40,846 bases of DNA. Origin: a bacterium. GTDB taxonomy: Bacteria > Bacillota > Clostridia > Lachnospirales > Lachnospiraceae. Under the pieces are notes generated by a model that made no database searches, was not told where the DNA came from, and worked only from the letters and a program-made list of their open reading frames with translations. A program made the translations under genes and the position numbers. Positions 33,210-40,846 of the stretch are shown piece by piece. The stretch is taken from positions 1-40,846 of the forward strand of contig JAMPAG010000019.1 of the NCBI GenBank assembly GCA_023667365.1, written 5' to 3'. The stretch's first letter is position 1. Each line of letters begins with the position of its first letter.

Positions 33210-35804
33210 CTATCCCGCGTCCGCGTCACAGGTTCTCTGCTCCAGCATGGAAAACAACAAATACTGCGCCGGCATATGCTCGCGCATGAACAATTCCGCC
33301 GCCTTTTCGCCGCCCTGACTGCGTACCAAATCCTCATAGGCATCCTGCACACATACGCACAGCTCGTCAAAATATGCCTGCCCGTCGGTAAGCGGCATCC
33401 GGAGTTTAATCTCGTCCGCAATGATCAGATCCATGACGCGCGCCATAAGCTCTCCCTCCAAGCCATTTTCGCCGCCGCTCATAAATCGGTGATAGAGATA
33501 GCGCAGCGTGTTTTCCCCGTAGTAAACCAACTCCCTCTCTGCGAGCGGATAAGCCGCCATGCGGTCGGCTGCATCCGCCGTCTCATCCAAAAGCCCTTCG
33601 GGATCGTCCATCATTTTTTGAAACAGACCACGCACGACGGACCATGTATCCACCACGCCCGTCTCCCTGACTGCCTCCGCATAGCATTTCTGAATGAGCG
33701 CCGTGCCATACTGCTGCCAGTCAAGCGCTGCATCCGCCGCTTCTTTCGGAAATTTTTCACGAATATCCGGCACATAATAACTGCCTTCACCCGGCGTCCA
33801 ATATTCCGACAACGTATACGAACCGTCCTCCCCGATCAAAAACGTGATCGCTGCCGGGACATGGCTCCTGCCAAGCTCCGTGAGTCCCGTATTTTCGCAA
33901 AGATACGCCGTTGCCAGTACATGCGCGTAGACCGTGACCGTCTTCTCCCTCCCTGTCGCCGCATCCACAGTTCCCTCCGTCGCCAGCACGGCATAGCTGA
34001 CGCAGGGATACACCGCCTTCCGTTCCCCAGTCACGTTCTCCGCAGACACGTCCGACGCGGAAGCACTGCCAAACGCCCTTATCTGCTCCGCCCAGCTCCA
34101 CATTGCTTCCGTAACCGCCTTATCCAACGCGTTCTCCTCCTGCGGGCGCAGCGCGTAAATACTCCATACGCCAGTCTCCTCACCCGTATACTGCATCAGC
34201 CACAGCTCGCCGTCCACATACAGCAGCCAGTATCCGCCCTCCAGCGGACGCCATAATCGTTTTTCTGCCGGCAGCTCATAGAGCGCGCCCATTCCCGTCT
34301 CCAGATTATCCGGCAAAATCCGGATCATTTCCTCAAATTCCTCCGCCTCAAACATCCGCCACGCTACGCTGTCCGTGTTTGTCAGCGCATTTGTTTTTTC
34401 AAAAGAAAAATGACTCGTCCTCCCATACTCGTTCCATGTAAAACCGTCCGCATCCAGATAACCGTTAAGCTGCCCGTTCTCATACAGCGGAAAATACGAA
34501 CTGAGCGGATTTAGGTAAATCAGACGTGCAAATTCGTAGGCGCCCTCCGCCGGAACCGCTGCTGCCGCCACGTCGGCTCCATTCGTTCCGTTTCCATCAG
34601 ATGCGCTGCCTCCGGTTCCGTCTGCATCCAACATGCCGTCTCCACTGTTCATTCCGCCCGCTTCGGACGCGCTGTTTCCGGTTCCATCTGTATTCCACAT
34701 GTCGGCTCCGTTCATCCCGTCCGCTTCGGATGTGCCGTCTCCCTTTCCGTCCGCATGGATGTCTGCGCCTGTTTTCGGATTGGTCAGGAAGCAGACCGCC
34801 ACGACCGCACAGCAGACCGCTGCGGCAAGCAGTACCCAAAATGCCGGTTTCTTATAATGCAGGACGCCTTTCACTCTCTGCCGGACACCTACCTCGCCAA
34901 ACGCGACCGGACAGGCGGCGATCCGGAAATGACACGCACTGCATGTCAAAAGTGCGGTTGAATACGCCTTCCGTTCCTCCACATCATACCGTTTCACCAT
35001 GCGCTCGTCGCAGGCATATTCAATATCCCGGCAAAGCAGGATATACGCCGCCCACAGCAGCGGATGAAACCAATATACCGCTGACAGAAGATACCCAAAC
35101 GGCTTGATCCAATGATCTTTTCGATGAATATGCGCCATTTCATGGGAAACGATATAAGCCCGATCCTCCTCGCGAACCCCCGCCGGCAGATAAATGCGCG
35201 GTCTGAAAAGCCCCAACACAAAAGGGGACCCCACACGCTCGCTCTCCAAAATCGGAATGCTCCTGCATCCGCTCCGCGTCCGATATGACGCTGCCGTCCG
35301 GCGTTCTTCCCCGATCGCGCCCGCGGCTTCCGCCTTCGCAGTTCCCTTCATGCCCGCAAACACGGGAACCGCCGTCCGCACATGCAGACGCAGGCGCACA
35401 TAAGACAACGCTGCATAAAAAAACAGGAGCAGCGCGCCGCTCAGCCACACCCACGCCGCAACGGTTATCAACACCTGCACAGGATTGACACTATTTTCCG
35501 GCTCCGGCGCAAAATGTCCGGAAAACGCCGGATTAACCGTTGTGTCCAACACTCCGATCCCCGTGTGGATCTCCGGTTCCTTGGCATACATCACATCAGG
35601 GCTGACCGTCTGCACCCCCGGAATCAGCGAGACGTCACTCTCTATCTGAATCGGAACGATCAGGCGTACCGCCACCATTCCCCATAAAAGACAACGCATC
35701 CACTTCGGCATTTTTTTCAACACCAGCCTTACGAGCAGGATCACCGGGACCAGCCATCCTGCGCAAATTGCCCGATTCAATAATTCCAAAAAGAAACGTT
35801 GCAT
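33210..35804 (-). CDS. BlaR1/MecR1-like M56 metallopeptidase sensor with large unknown C-terminal region
   Basis: 864 residues. The N-terminal membrane part has helices near 10-30, 38-52 and 110-132, then the M56 zinc site HEMAH (221-225) with the third ligand expected in EYACDE (262-267). Another helix lies at about 320-341. A Gly/Asp/Asn-rich repeat linker (346-412) leads to about 450 extracytoplasmic residues. Unlike BlaR1, this part shows no penicillin-binding SxxK/KTG pattern I can see; it contains GGYWLLYVDGELWLMQY and YTLSEYWTPGEGSYYVPD. It follows the BlaI-like gene by 13 bases. In the known system the peptidase inactivates the repressor on sensing ligand; the ligand here is unknown and may not be a beta-lactam. 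Confidence 0.85.
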   Translation of the reverse strand: MQRFFLELLNRAICAGWLVPVILLVRLVLKKMPKWMRCLLWGMVAVRLIVPIQIESDVSLIPGVQTVSPDVMYAKEPEIHTGIGVLDTTVNPAFSGHFAPEPENSVNPVQVLITVAAWVWLSGALLLFFYAALSYVRLRLHVRTAVPVFAGMKGTAKAEAAGAIGEERRTAASYRTRSGCRSIPILESERVGSPFVLGLFRPRIYLPAGVREEDRAYIVSHEMAHIHRKDHWIKPFGYLLSAVYWFHPLLWAAYILLCRDIEYACDERMVKRYDVEERKAYSTALLTCSACHFRIAACPVAFGEVGVRQRVKGVLHYKKPAFWVLLAAAVCCAVVAVCFLTNPKTGADIHADGKGDGTSEADGMNGADMWNTDGTGNSASEAGGMNSGDGMLDADGTGGSASDGNGTNGADVAAAAVPAEGAYEFARLIYLNPLSSYFPLYENGQLNGYLDADGFTWNEYGRTSHFSFEKTNALTNTDSVAWRMFEAEEFEEMIRILPDNLETGMGALYELPAEKRLWRPLEGGYWLLYVDGELWLMQYTGEETGVWSIYALRPQEENALDKAVTEAMWSWAEQIRAFGSASASDVSAENVTGERKAVYPCVSYAVLATEGTVDAATGREKTVTVYAHVLATAYLCENTGLTELGRSHVPAAITFLIGEDGSYTLSEYWTPGEGSYYVPDIREKFPKEAADAALDWQQYGTALIQKCYAEAVRETGVVDTWSVVRGLFQKMMDDPEGLLDETADAADRMAAYPLAERELVYYGENTLRYLYHRFMSGGENGLEGELMARVMDLIIADEIKLRMPLTDGQAYFDELCVCVQDAYEDLVRSQGGEKAAELFMREHMPAQYLLFSMLEQRTCDADAG
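34569..34770 (-). repeat. Degenerate tandem repeat in the M56 gene linker
   Basis: About three units of 60-66 bases encode GADIHADGKGDGTSEADGMN, GADMWNTDGTGNSASEAGGM, and a third unit DGMLDADGTGGSASDGNGTN, ending GADV. The period is a multiple of three. It is a low-complexity flexible linker that probably grew by duplication. Confidence 0.65.
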
Positions 35805-35817
35805 CCGTAGCGCCTCC

Positions 35818-36177
35818 TCATTCCTTATAGGTATCGATCATCCGCTGTACGCTCTCCACATCTTCCCTGGAAAGCCTCTGATGCTTCGTGAAGGCGGCGA
35901 TAAACGCCGGAAGCGAGCCGCCGAATTTTTTGTTGACCAGCTCGTCGATCTCTGCCGCCTGTACCTCGTCCTGCGTAACAAGCGAGGTGACAACCGCATG
36001 TTCGTTTTTTACCACGCCGCGCTCGCTCAGACGCTTGATCACTGTATATGTCGTCGTGCGCGACCAGCCCAGCTCCTCCTTACACAGCCGCGCAAGCTCA
36101 GCGCTCGCGACCGGCTCGTGCGCCCACAAGATCAGACAAAAACGATATTCGCTCTCAAAAACTTTCGGTGTCGGCAT
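35818..36177 (-). CDS. BlaI/MecI-family repressor
   Basis: 119 residues. The winged helix spans about 8-75 (EYRFCLILWAHEPVASAELA, GWSRTTTYTVIKRLSERGVV). The C-terminal helices for dimerisation span about 80-119. ALVTxxE-like cleavage segments are not obvious. Two perfect palindromes overlapping its promoter (36301-36316 and 36328-36345) are the expected self-binding sites. First gene of a two-gene operon with the M56 sensor. Confidence 0.92.
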   Translation of the reverse strand: MPTPKVFESEYRFCLILWAHEPVASAELARLCKEELGWSRTTTYTVIKRLSERGVVKNEHAVVTSLVTQDEVQAAEIDELVNKKFGGSLPAFIAAFTKHQRLSREDVESVQRMIDTYKE

Positions 36178-36300
36178 ACTTTGTCCTCCTGACTGCCGGA
36201 ATGACGCCCTGCGTTATCCGCAAACTGCATCTTGCCTCCTCACGTCTCATCCCGCATTTATAACGATGCCGCCGTGGCAGGCAGTACCTCCGTGCCTTTT

Positions 36301-36356
36301 GTCTAATGCATTAGACTATTCGCTGTCAGTCTAACATGTTAGACTGCTGCTGTCAA
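36301..36356 (-). promoter_or_regulatory. BlaI-type operator-promoter with two palindromes
   Basis: Minus strand: TTGACA (36356-36351), 17-base spacer, TAGACT (36333-36328). AGTCTAACATGTTAGACT (36328-36345) covers the -10 and spacer. GTCTAATGCATTAGAC (36301-36316) lies in the early transcribed region. Centres are 28 bases apart. Both share GTCTAA/TTAGAC arms, matching the paired-dyad layout known for BlaI/MecI. Confidence 0.85.
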
Positions 36357-36471
36357 GCGCCGCTGCTTTTTTTCTTTTTCGGGGACTTGTTTTTTGTATG
36401 ATTCTTGTTATGATAATAATATCATAAGCGGAGACATTCCATTTCGCAAATTTTGAAAAGGAGAGATTGCC

Positions 36472-37044
36472 ATGAAAAAAGATTTAGGAGTAAAACCGTA
36501 TTTGTTTCCTATGCCGACTTATATGATAGGAACCTACAATGAAAACGATACGGTTGATGTGATGATGATGGCATGGGGTGGTATCTGTGCCGAGGATATG
36601 GTTGCGCTCAACCTCGAAGCGGCACATAAAACCGTTGCCAATATTGAAGCACGAAAAGCCTTTACCCTTGCCGTACCAGGAACGGATACGCTGAAAGAAT
36701 CCGATTTTTTGGGGATCGCAACCGCAAACAAAATGGCGGATAAATTTGAACGCACCGGACTCCATGCCGTAAAAAGTGAACGTGTAGATGCGCCGATCAT
36801 TACAGAATATCCCATTACGCTTGAATGTGAGGTGGTGGAGACGCAGAACCAGCCCTACGGACTGCGTATTCTTGGCAGGATCGTCAATGTGATCGCGGAC
36901 GAAAAGGTTCTGAATGACGCCGGAAAGATCGACGCTTCCAAGCTAAATGCGTTTGCCTTTGACCAAATGCAGAACGGGTATTATTCAGTTAGCGAAAAAG
37001 TCGGGCAGGCATGGCACAGCGGGGCAGAACTTATGGATCGGTAA
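36472..37044 (+). CDS. Flavin reductase-like FMN-binding protein
   Basis: 190 residues of the flavin reductase/DIM6-NTAB family. Landmarks are VMMMAWGGICAEDMVALNL, KAFTLAVP, FLGIATANKMADKFERTGL and HAVKSERVDAPIITEYPITL, followed by CEVVE. It is a split-barrel fold that binds FMN, cytosolic. Upstream AAAGGAGAG is well spaced. It stands alone, convergent with spoVAD. Physiological substrate unknown. Confidence 0.9.
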   Translation: MKKDLGVKPYLFPMPTYMIGTYNENDTVDVMMMAWGGICAEDMVALNLEAAHKTVANIEARKAFTLAVPGTDTLKESDFLGIATANKMADKFERTGLHAVKSERVDAPIITEYPITLECEVVETQNQPYGLRILGRIVNVIADEKVLNDAGKIDASKLNAFAFDQMQNGYYSVSEKVGQAWHSGAELMDR

Positions 37045-37081
37045 CGGAAAGGAATCTTCCCAAAATGTGAAAAAAAACCCC

Positions 37082-37132
37082 CAAAGAACTGCCGAAAGCA
37101 GTTCTTTGAAAGCGTGCGAAGCACGATTTTTT
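37082..37132. terminator. Double hairpin between flavin reductase and spoVAD genes
   Basis: CAAAGAACTGC/GCAGTTCTTTG (37082-37108), then CGTGC/GCACG around GAA (37113-37125), then a run of T on the plus strand that ends in the spoVAD stop codon. It serves as a plus-strand terminator for the flavin reductase gene and a hairpin tail for spoVAD. Confidence 0.8.
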
Positions 37133-38153
37133 ATACCTTCTCGATCACGACCGCATGCGCGATGCCCGGCACGGTCTGTCCCTCGTTAAAGGAAGTCTTG
37201 CTGAGGAGCGCCCCCGTCGGCACAAACAAGACCCTTTTCCATTCCCCCGACTCGATGCGCGGCAGGATATACGCCGACAGTACCGCCGCCGAGCACCCGC
37301 AGCCCGAGCCGCCCGCCTCCGTTTTCTGGCGGATGCTGTCATACATGCGTATGCCGCAGTCGTCATGCTGCGCGGCGATCTCGATCCCCTTTGCGGCAAG
37401 CAGGTCGATCAGCGCCTGCTGCCCCACCGTTCCTAAGTCTCCCGTAAAAATTTTGTCATAATCCGACGGTTTTCTCCCGAAATCCTGTAGGTTCTGCGCG
37501 ATCGTGTCCGCCGCCGCCGGCGCCATACAGCATCCCATATTAAAGGAATCCTTGATTCCGTAATCGACAATTCTTCCCGGCGTAATGCCGGTGATGCGGG
37601 CGCGCGCGCCGTGTGCCCCGTCGGACGACAGGATATACGCGCCGCTTCCGGTCACGGTCCATGTGGAGCATTTCGGACGCTGAGAACCGTAACTTAACGG
37701 AAAACGGAATTCTTTTTCCGCACTTGCAAAATGACTGCTCGTCACGCAGGCAAGCAGATCCGCATAACCGCCCGCAACAAGCATACTGCCGACGCCAAGC
37801 GCTTCGCCGCAGGTCGAGCACGCGCCGTACATGCCGAGAATAGGCGTCTCAAAATCCATCAGCCCATAGGAGGAAGCGACCGTCTGCGCAAGCAGATCGC
37901 CCGCAAGCAGGTAACGGATGTCCTTATGCGTCAGCCCCGCCTTGCCGAGCGCCAAACCCAGCGCCTCCTTTTGCAGCGTACTCTCCGCCGCTTCCCAGTT
38001 GTCGCAGCCCATCATATCATCCGATGCTGTCATGTCAAAAAGCGCGCCGAGCGGTCCCTCGCCCTCTTTTGTCCCGACAATGGACGCGCTTTCCCTGATA
38101 TATACTTCTTTTTCAAACGCGATGCTCTGTTTTCCTTTTTGCGGACTCCCCAT
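37131..38153 (-). CDS. spoVAD: Stage V sporulation protein AD
   Basis: 340 residues, thiolase-like fold, normal length. Landmarks are SIVGTKEGEGPLGALFD, ESTLQKEALGLALGKAGL, ACSTCGEALGVGSMLVAGGY, QRPKCSTWTVTGSGAYIL and AGGSGCGCSAAVLSAYILP. SpoVAD binds dipicolinic acid and is part of the channel that loads it into the forespore, which marks this organism as a spore former. The start at 38153 fits the family; the longer frame is rejected. The usual neighbours spoVAC and spoVAE are absent here, so this copy stands alone. Confidence 0.93.
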   Translation of the reverse strand: MGSPQKGKQSIAFEKEVYIRESASIVGTKEGEGPLGALFDMTASDDMMGCDNWEAAESTLQKEALGLALGKAGLTHKDIRYLLAGDLLAQTVASSYGLMDFETPILGMYGACSTCGEALGVGSMLVAGGYADLLACVTSSHFASAEKEFRFPLSYGSQRPKCSTWTVTGSGAYILSSDGAHGARARITGITPGRIVDYGIKDSFNMGCCMAPAAADTIAQNLQDFGRKPSDYDKIFTGDLGTVGQQALIDLLAAKGIEIAAQHDDCGIRMYDSIRQKTEAGGSGCGCSAAVLSAYILPRIESGEWKRVLFVPTGALLSKTSFNEGQTVPGIAHAVVIEKV

Positions 38154-38304
38154 ATCGCACCATCCCTTCTCAGACCGTAAGCCCCGGCACGCCGGGCGCT
38201 TTCTTTTTTTCCTGCAATTACTATGCGCTGAGAAGGCGGATTTTATACCTGTAAAAGAGTTGATTTTGGAAAAGGGACTGTGCGTTAGTATGGCAGTCAT
38301 ACCA

Positions 38305-38586
38305 TCATTTACGGAAAAGATCACTGTGGGTTCCCGTGCGTGCTAAGGTCAGCACAAGCACATCATCGTCAATGCGATAGACCAATAACCAATCCGGCAG
38401 GATGTGACATTCTCTGCACCCTTCCCAGTTCCCGGAAAGTGCATGATCTCTATTTTTCAGCGGCAACGTTTTCCCCTGTGACAGCATCCGGACTATATCA
38501 TCTAACAAGCCGATGTCCATGCCGCGCTTCATTGCCTGCTTATAATCTTTTTTGAACTGTGTCGTCCAAACAATATCACGATTCAT
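38305..38586 (-). CDS. YafQ/RelE-family toxin of a type II toxin-antitoxin pair
   Basis: 93 residues. It begins RDIVWTTQFKKDYKQAMKRG and contains LPLKNRDHALSGNWEGCREC, then HILPDWLLVYRIDDDVLVLT, ending RTGTHSDLF. These are the hallmarks of YafQ-like ribosome-dependent endoribonucleases, including the H/D residues near the C terminus (THSDLF). Its ATG overlaps the antitoxin stop by four bases (ATGA). Confidence 0.92.
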   Translation of the reverse strand: MNRDIVWTTQFKKDYKQAMKRGMDIGLLDDIVRMLSQGKTLPLKNRDHALSGNWEGCRECHILPDWLLVYRIDDDVLVLTLARTGTHSDLFRK

Positions 38587-38858
38587 TTTTTTAACTCTCG
38601 CAATGCATCTTCCACATTAGAGTAGCGCTTCACACCGGGGTCATGTGCGATGCGTTCTGCCTCTAATAAAGCCGCGGTTGTCTCCGCGTTGAACGGTTCT
38701 AACCTTACTTCAAATGGAAATCCACCTGAACGAAGCGACTGACGGAGAAAAACATTGATCGCAGTAGTCAAGTTCATGCCAAGTTCTCCGTAAAGCGCTT
38801 CACACTGTCTTTTGATGTCACTGTCCATGCGGACACTGAAATTTGTTGTATTTGCCAT
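38583..38858 (-). CDS. RelB/DinJ-family antitoxin
   Basis: 91 residues. The ribbon-helix-helix DNA-binding part is at 1-45 (TTNFSVRMDSDIKRQCEALY, GMNLTTAINVFLRQSLRSGG). The C-terminal part (LEAERIAHDPGVKRYSNVED) wraps the toxin. Promoter at 38924-38952. A 13-base direct repeat between promoter and gene may be its operator. Confidence 0.92.
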   Translation of the reverse strand: MANTTNFSVRMDSDIKRQCEALYGELGMNLTTAINVFLRQSLRSGGFPFEVRLEPFNAETTAALLEAERIAHDPGVKRYSNVEDALRELKK

Positions 38859-38871
38859 GGTATCAAATCCT

Positions 38872-38915
38872 TTCGCAATTCGCTCTCGCTTTGCTATTCA
38901 CCTTCGCAATTCGCT
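38872..38915. repeat. Direct repeats in the toxin-antitoxin leader
   Basis: TTCGCAATTCGCT occurs at 38872-38884 and 38903-38915, 31 bases apart (about three helical turns), between the promoter and the antitoxin start. Candidate autoregulatory sites. Confidence 0.5.
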
Positions 38916-38923
38916 ACAACCAC

Positions 38924-38952
38924 AGTATATGCAATTTACATTGCAAAATCAA
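38924..38952 (-). promoter_or_regulatory. Promoter of the toxin-antitoxin operon
   Basis: Minus strand: TTGATT (38952-38947), 17-base spacer, TATACT (38929-38924). The spacer contains the inverted repeat TGCAAT/ATTGCA. Confidence 0.6.
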
Positions 38953-39021
38953 TGCAATATCCGTAAAATATCATAAATCTTGCATCTTTTTGGATTGGAA
39001 ATGTTTCCATCACAACTCATC

Positions 39022-39798
39022 TTATCCCGCTGTCGGGTAATAAAACGTGATCGCCGCAACAACATCATCTTTTATAAGCAGTCCCACGTAAAGCGGCAGC
39101 GCATCCGTCTCCCCGGTATCAACCTCCGCGATCAAAAGATGATCGAACTGATCCGACCATACATAATCGTTTCCGCCGTAATCCCACCCGCTGTCCATCC
39201 CTGCATTGCTTCTCGGATAGGCGGCGGGATTCCACCCCAGACTGCCGATTTCCCGAAAATCTTCTCCGTCTCCCTGTAAGCTGCGACCTTCAAAATCCAC
39301 AACCACCATGTTCGGGTATGCCGCAAGAATTTCCTCCTGCGTCATCCCGACTGCGATCCCGTTCGCCAGCGAATAGGCGTCGCTGAAAATCGCAAATCCG
39401 AACCGTTCGGCGGAGAATCCGCCGGAAGCGTCGTCAATCCGTCCGGCGGTATCTTCCCCGGCTCGTTCATATGCTCCGTAGTAATGCTCCACGCCGTCCA
39501 CAGTCACGATATACCAGATTCCTTCCGCGGCGCCCGGCAGCATCCCGTACAATTCCTGCACTGTCCCCGCTTCCGCTACCTCCTCAAAAGAGTATTCCGG
39601 AATGGCAGGGACGACCGCCGCGTCCTCTTTGGAAAAAAGAACAAGCGCATCCGCGCCGTCATCCTCGCCAGCGCTTGCATCGCTGTCCGTTCCGGCATTT
39701 ACACTGCCGTCTTCCGCTCCTGCACCACGAACGCCGCATGCGCCAAGAAATAGGGCGGACAAAAAAACGACCGCCGCTGTGACTCTGCTTTTTTTCAT
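39022..39798 (-). CDS. Putative lipoprotein of unknown function
   Basis: 258 residues starting MKKSRVTAAVVFLSALFLGACG; the lipobox is LGAC. An acidic Ala/Gly/Asp linker follows to about 50, then a domain with EEVAEAGTVQELYGMLPG, AYSLANGIAVGMTQEEILAA (a pattern shared by several clostridial lipoproteins) and a Trp/Tyr-rich end (DSGWDYGGNDYVWSDQ). ATG 39798 is chosen because it gives a clean signal peptide and lies after GGAGG; an upstream GTG frame exists. It follows the HAD gene by 33 bases and is probably co-transcribed. Confidence 0.7.
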   Translation of the reverse strand: MKKSRVTAAVVFLSALFLGACGVRGAGAEDGSVNAGTDSDASAGEDDGADALVLFSKEDAAVVPAIPEYSFEEVAEAGTVQELYGMLPGAAEGIWYIVTVDGVEHYYGAYERAGEDTAGRIDDASGGFSAERFGFAIFSDAYSLANGIAVGMTQEEILAAYPNMVVVDFEGRSLQGDGEDFREIGSLGWNPAAYPRSNAGMDSGWDYGGNDYVWSDQFDHLLIAEVDTGETDALPLYVGLLIKDDVVAAITFYYPTAG

Positions 39799-39831
39799 CA
39801 AATTCCACGCCTCCCGTCTTTCCACACCCGA

Positions 39832-40497
39832 TCATTTCAAATACTCCGTATCATACGCCTCCAAAAGATGGTTGATCGCCGTGACGCCGTTCGGAACCTC
39901 CTTTTGTGAACGGTTCAGCCATATCGCGGGAATCCCGCAGGCATTGGCGCCCTTCACGTCGCTGCTTATCGAATCTCCGATATGAACCGCTTCTCTTTCA
40001 TCCAGCCCCGCCGATCGGAGCGCCATCCGAAACAGCTCCGCCCGCGGCTTATACGAACGTGCATCCTCACTTGTAAACACGCCGTCCGGTTGTAACGCAT
40101 GATACGCCAAAGCGCGCCGTAGATCCATCGTATCAATATTGGAAACAATATAAACCGGAACCGGGCAGGATTCAAAAAAGGATCTTGACTCCTCGAAAAT
40201 GGGCGGTTTTATCCAGTGCACAAACATCATTTCACTTAAATCCGCCGCATTCGCTGTTGACCGAAATTCTTTGATCGTCTTTTCCAGTGACCTCAACTCC
40301 AATTCTCTCTGTGTCACAAAATCCGCACCATGCGCATTCCTGCACAGCGTTTGAAACTCATTCCACCAAAAAGCGCCGATTTTCTTTTTATTCTCCGCAC
40401 GGCCCGTCTCAAATATAACTCGTGTTATTTTATCTACAATTTCGCCATCCTCATGCACCACCGTGCCATAAAAATCCAGAAATACCGCCTTTACCAT
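39832..40497 (-). CDS. HAD-superfamily hydrolase
   Basis: 221 residues. Motif I is FLDFYGTVV, with Tyr in place of the second Asp as in haloacid-dehalogenase-like members. Motif II is VYIVSNIDT. Motif III lysine is in SYKPRAELF. Motif IV is VHIGDSISSDVKGANACGIP. An alpha-helical cap lies at about 18-95. Likely a small phosphatase, substrate unknown. ATG 40497 follows GGAGG by seven bases; the longer frame runs into the tRNA terminator and is rejected. Confidence 0.85.
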   Translation of the reverse strand: MVKAVFLDFYGTVVHEDGEIVDKITRVIFETGRAENKKKIGAFWWNEFQTLCRNAHGADFVTQRELELRSLEKTIKEFRSTANAADLSEMMFVHWIKPPIFEESRSFFESCPVPVYIVSNIDTMDLRRALAYHALQPDGVFTSEDARSYKPRAELFRMALRSAGLDEREAVHIGDSISSDVKGANACGIPAIWLNRSQKEVPNGVTAINHLLEAYDTEYLK

Positions 40498-40532
40498 CCC
40501 TCTGCCTCCCGTCTTTATAATAAGCAGACGTG

Positions 40533-40578
40533 AAAAAAGAACCTGCATCAGCGCTGTGCTCATGCAGGTTCCTTTTTT
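40533..40578 (-). terminator. Terminator of the tRNA cluster
   Basis: Minus strand: AAAAAAGGAACCTGCAT and ATGCAGGTTCTTTTTT form a stem of about 15 bp with a 13-base loop and a T6 tail, just after the tRNA-Leu gene. Confidence 0.9.
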
Positions 40579-40583
40579 GTCAA

Positions 40584-40669
40584 TGCCGGCGACCGGAATC
40601 GAACCGGTACGGGAGGTTAGTCCCGCAGGATTTTAAGTCCTGTGCGTCTGCCAGTTCCGCCACGCCGGC
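40584..40669 (-). tRNA. tRNA-Leu (anticodon UAA)
   Basis: 86 bases with acceptor GCCGGCG/CGCCGGC, discriminator A, anticodon loop ACTTAAAAT, long variable arm (GCGGGACTAACCTCCCGT) and T arm CCGGTTCGATTCCGG. CCA is not encoded. Confidence 0.95.
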
Positions 40670-40711
40670 ACATTACCAATAACTTGAAAAGAAACACCCG
40701 TTTCTTTTCCG

Positions 40712-40784
40712 TGGGACCTATAGGGCTCGAACCTATGACCCTCTGTTTGTAAGACAGATGCTCTCCCAGCTGAGCTAAGATCCC
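40712..40784 (-). tRNA. tRNA-Val (anticodon UAC)
   Basis: 73 bases with acceptor GGGATCT/AGGTCCC, D arm GCTCAGCTGGGAGAGC, anticodon loop TCTTACAAA and T arm ATAGGTTCGAGCCCTAT. CCA is not encoded. Confidence 0.95.
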
Positions 40785-40794
40785 TGATACGAAG

Positions 40795-40846
40795 CGACCC
40801 AGATCGGACTCGAACCGACGACCTTCGCCGTGACAGGGCGACGCTC
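40795..40846 (-). tRNA. tRNA-Asp (anticodon GUC), 5' part outside window
   Basis: Anticodon loop CTGTCAC, T arm GTCGGTTCGAGTCCGAT, acceptor 3' side CTGGGTC and discriminator G, as expected for aspartate. The 5' acceptor and part of the D arm are cut by the window edge. Confidence 0.9.

Noticed and set aside
1..40846. CRISPR array, prophage or integrated element
   Set aside because: No regularly spaced repeats, phage structural genes, integrase or attachment-site pair were found. The tRNA genes at the right edge lack an adjacent integrase in the window.

Overview
The window looks like a chromosomal piece of a spore-forming gut clostridium, most likely Lachnospiraceae. The evidence is a spoVAD gene, a DUF6171 protein, AGGAGG-type ribosome binding sites throughout, sigma-A-like promoters, and a plant-cell-wall sugar locus typical of gut Firmicutes. 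No species can be named from the sequence alone.

From 659 to 28343 nearly everything lies on the minus strand and forms one arabinan / arabinose-polymer locus. In transcription order it has: (i) an intracellular GH51 alpha-L-arabinofuranosidase (26841-28343). (ii) A surface and transport block (12314-26595): a 991-residue fusion of carbohydrate-binding-like domains to a solute-binding domain, two permeases, an NHL-propeller/TPR/Yip1-like membrane protein, a secreted DUF5696 protein, a second permease pair, a solute-binding lipoprotein and a LamG lipoprotein, closed by a strong terminator. (iii) A catabolic block (659-11942): GH43 exo-arabinofuranosidase, FGGY kinase (ribulokinase role), AraD epimerase, a DUF6171 protein, a GH27 enzyme, a membrane-anchored extracellular GH43 arabinanase, a cytosolic GH43, a GH2 with a glucuronidase-type NxKG motif, and a small membrane protein. 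Polymer would be cut outside, oligomers imported, then trimmed and sent to the pentose phosphate pathway. Neither an ABC ATPase nor araA is present, so both must come from elsewhere.

Regulation is visible. A divergent ArsR-like regulator with a large C-terminal domain (28844-29773) is followed by a c-di-GMP phosphodiesterase-type EAL protein. The 500-base gap holds two good promoters and three copies of a CTCAACCTT-type repeat placed to act on both. Within the catabolic block a 19-bp palindrome occurs upstream of both the GH27 gene and the GH43-araB-araD unit. The latter also has a leader that folds on paper as a three-way junction starting at the predicted transcription start.

The right third (31530-40846) is ordinary chromosome: branched-chain aminotransferase, thioredoxin, a BlaI/BlaR1-like pair with two perfect palindromic operators, a flavin reductase-like protein, SpoVAD, a RelB/YafQ-type toxin-antitoxin pair, a lipoprotein, a HAD hydrolase, and tRNA-Asp, tRNA-Val and tRNA-Leu. 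The left edge holds a deleted, frameshifted Rpn-family nuclease/transposase remnant. Several families of short inverted repeats sit directly after stop codons.
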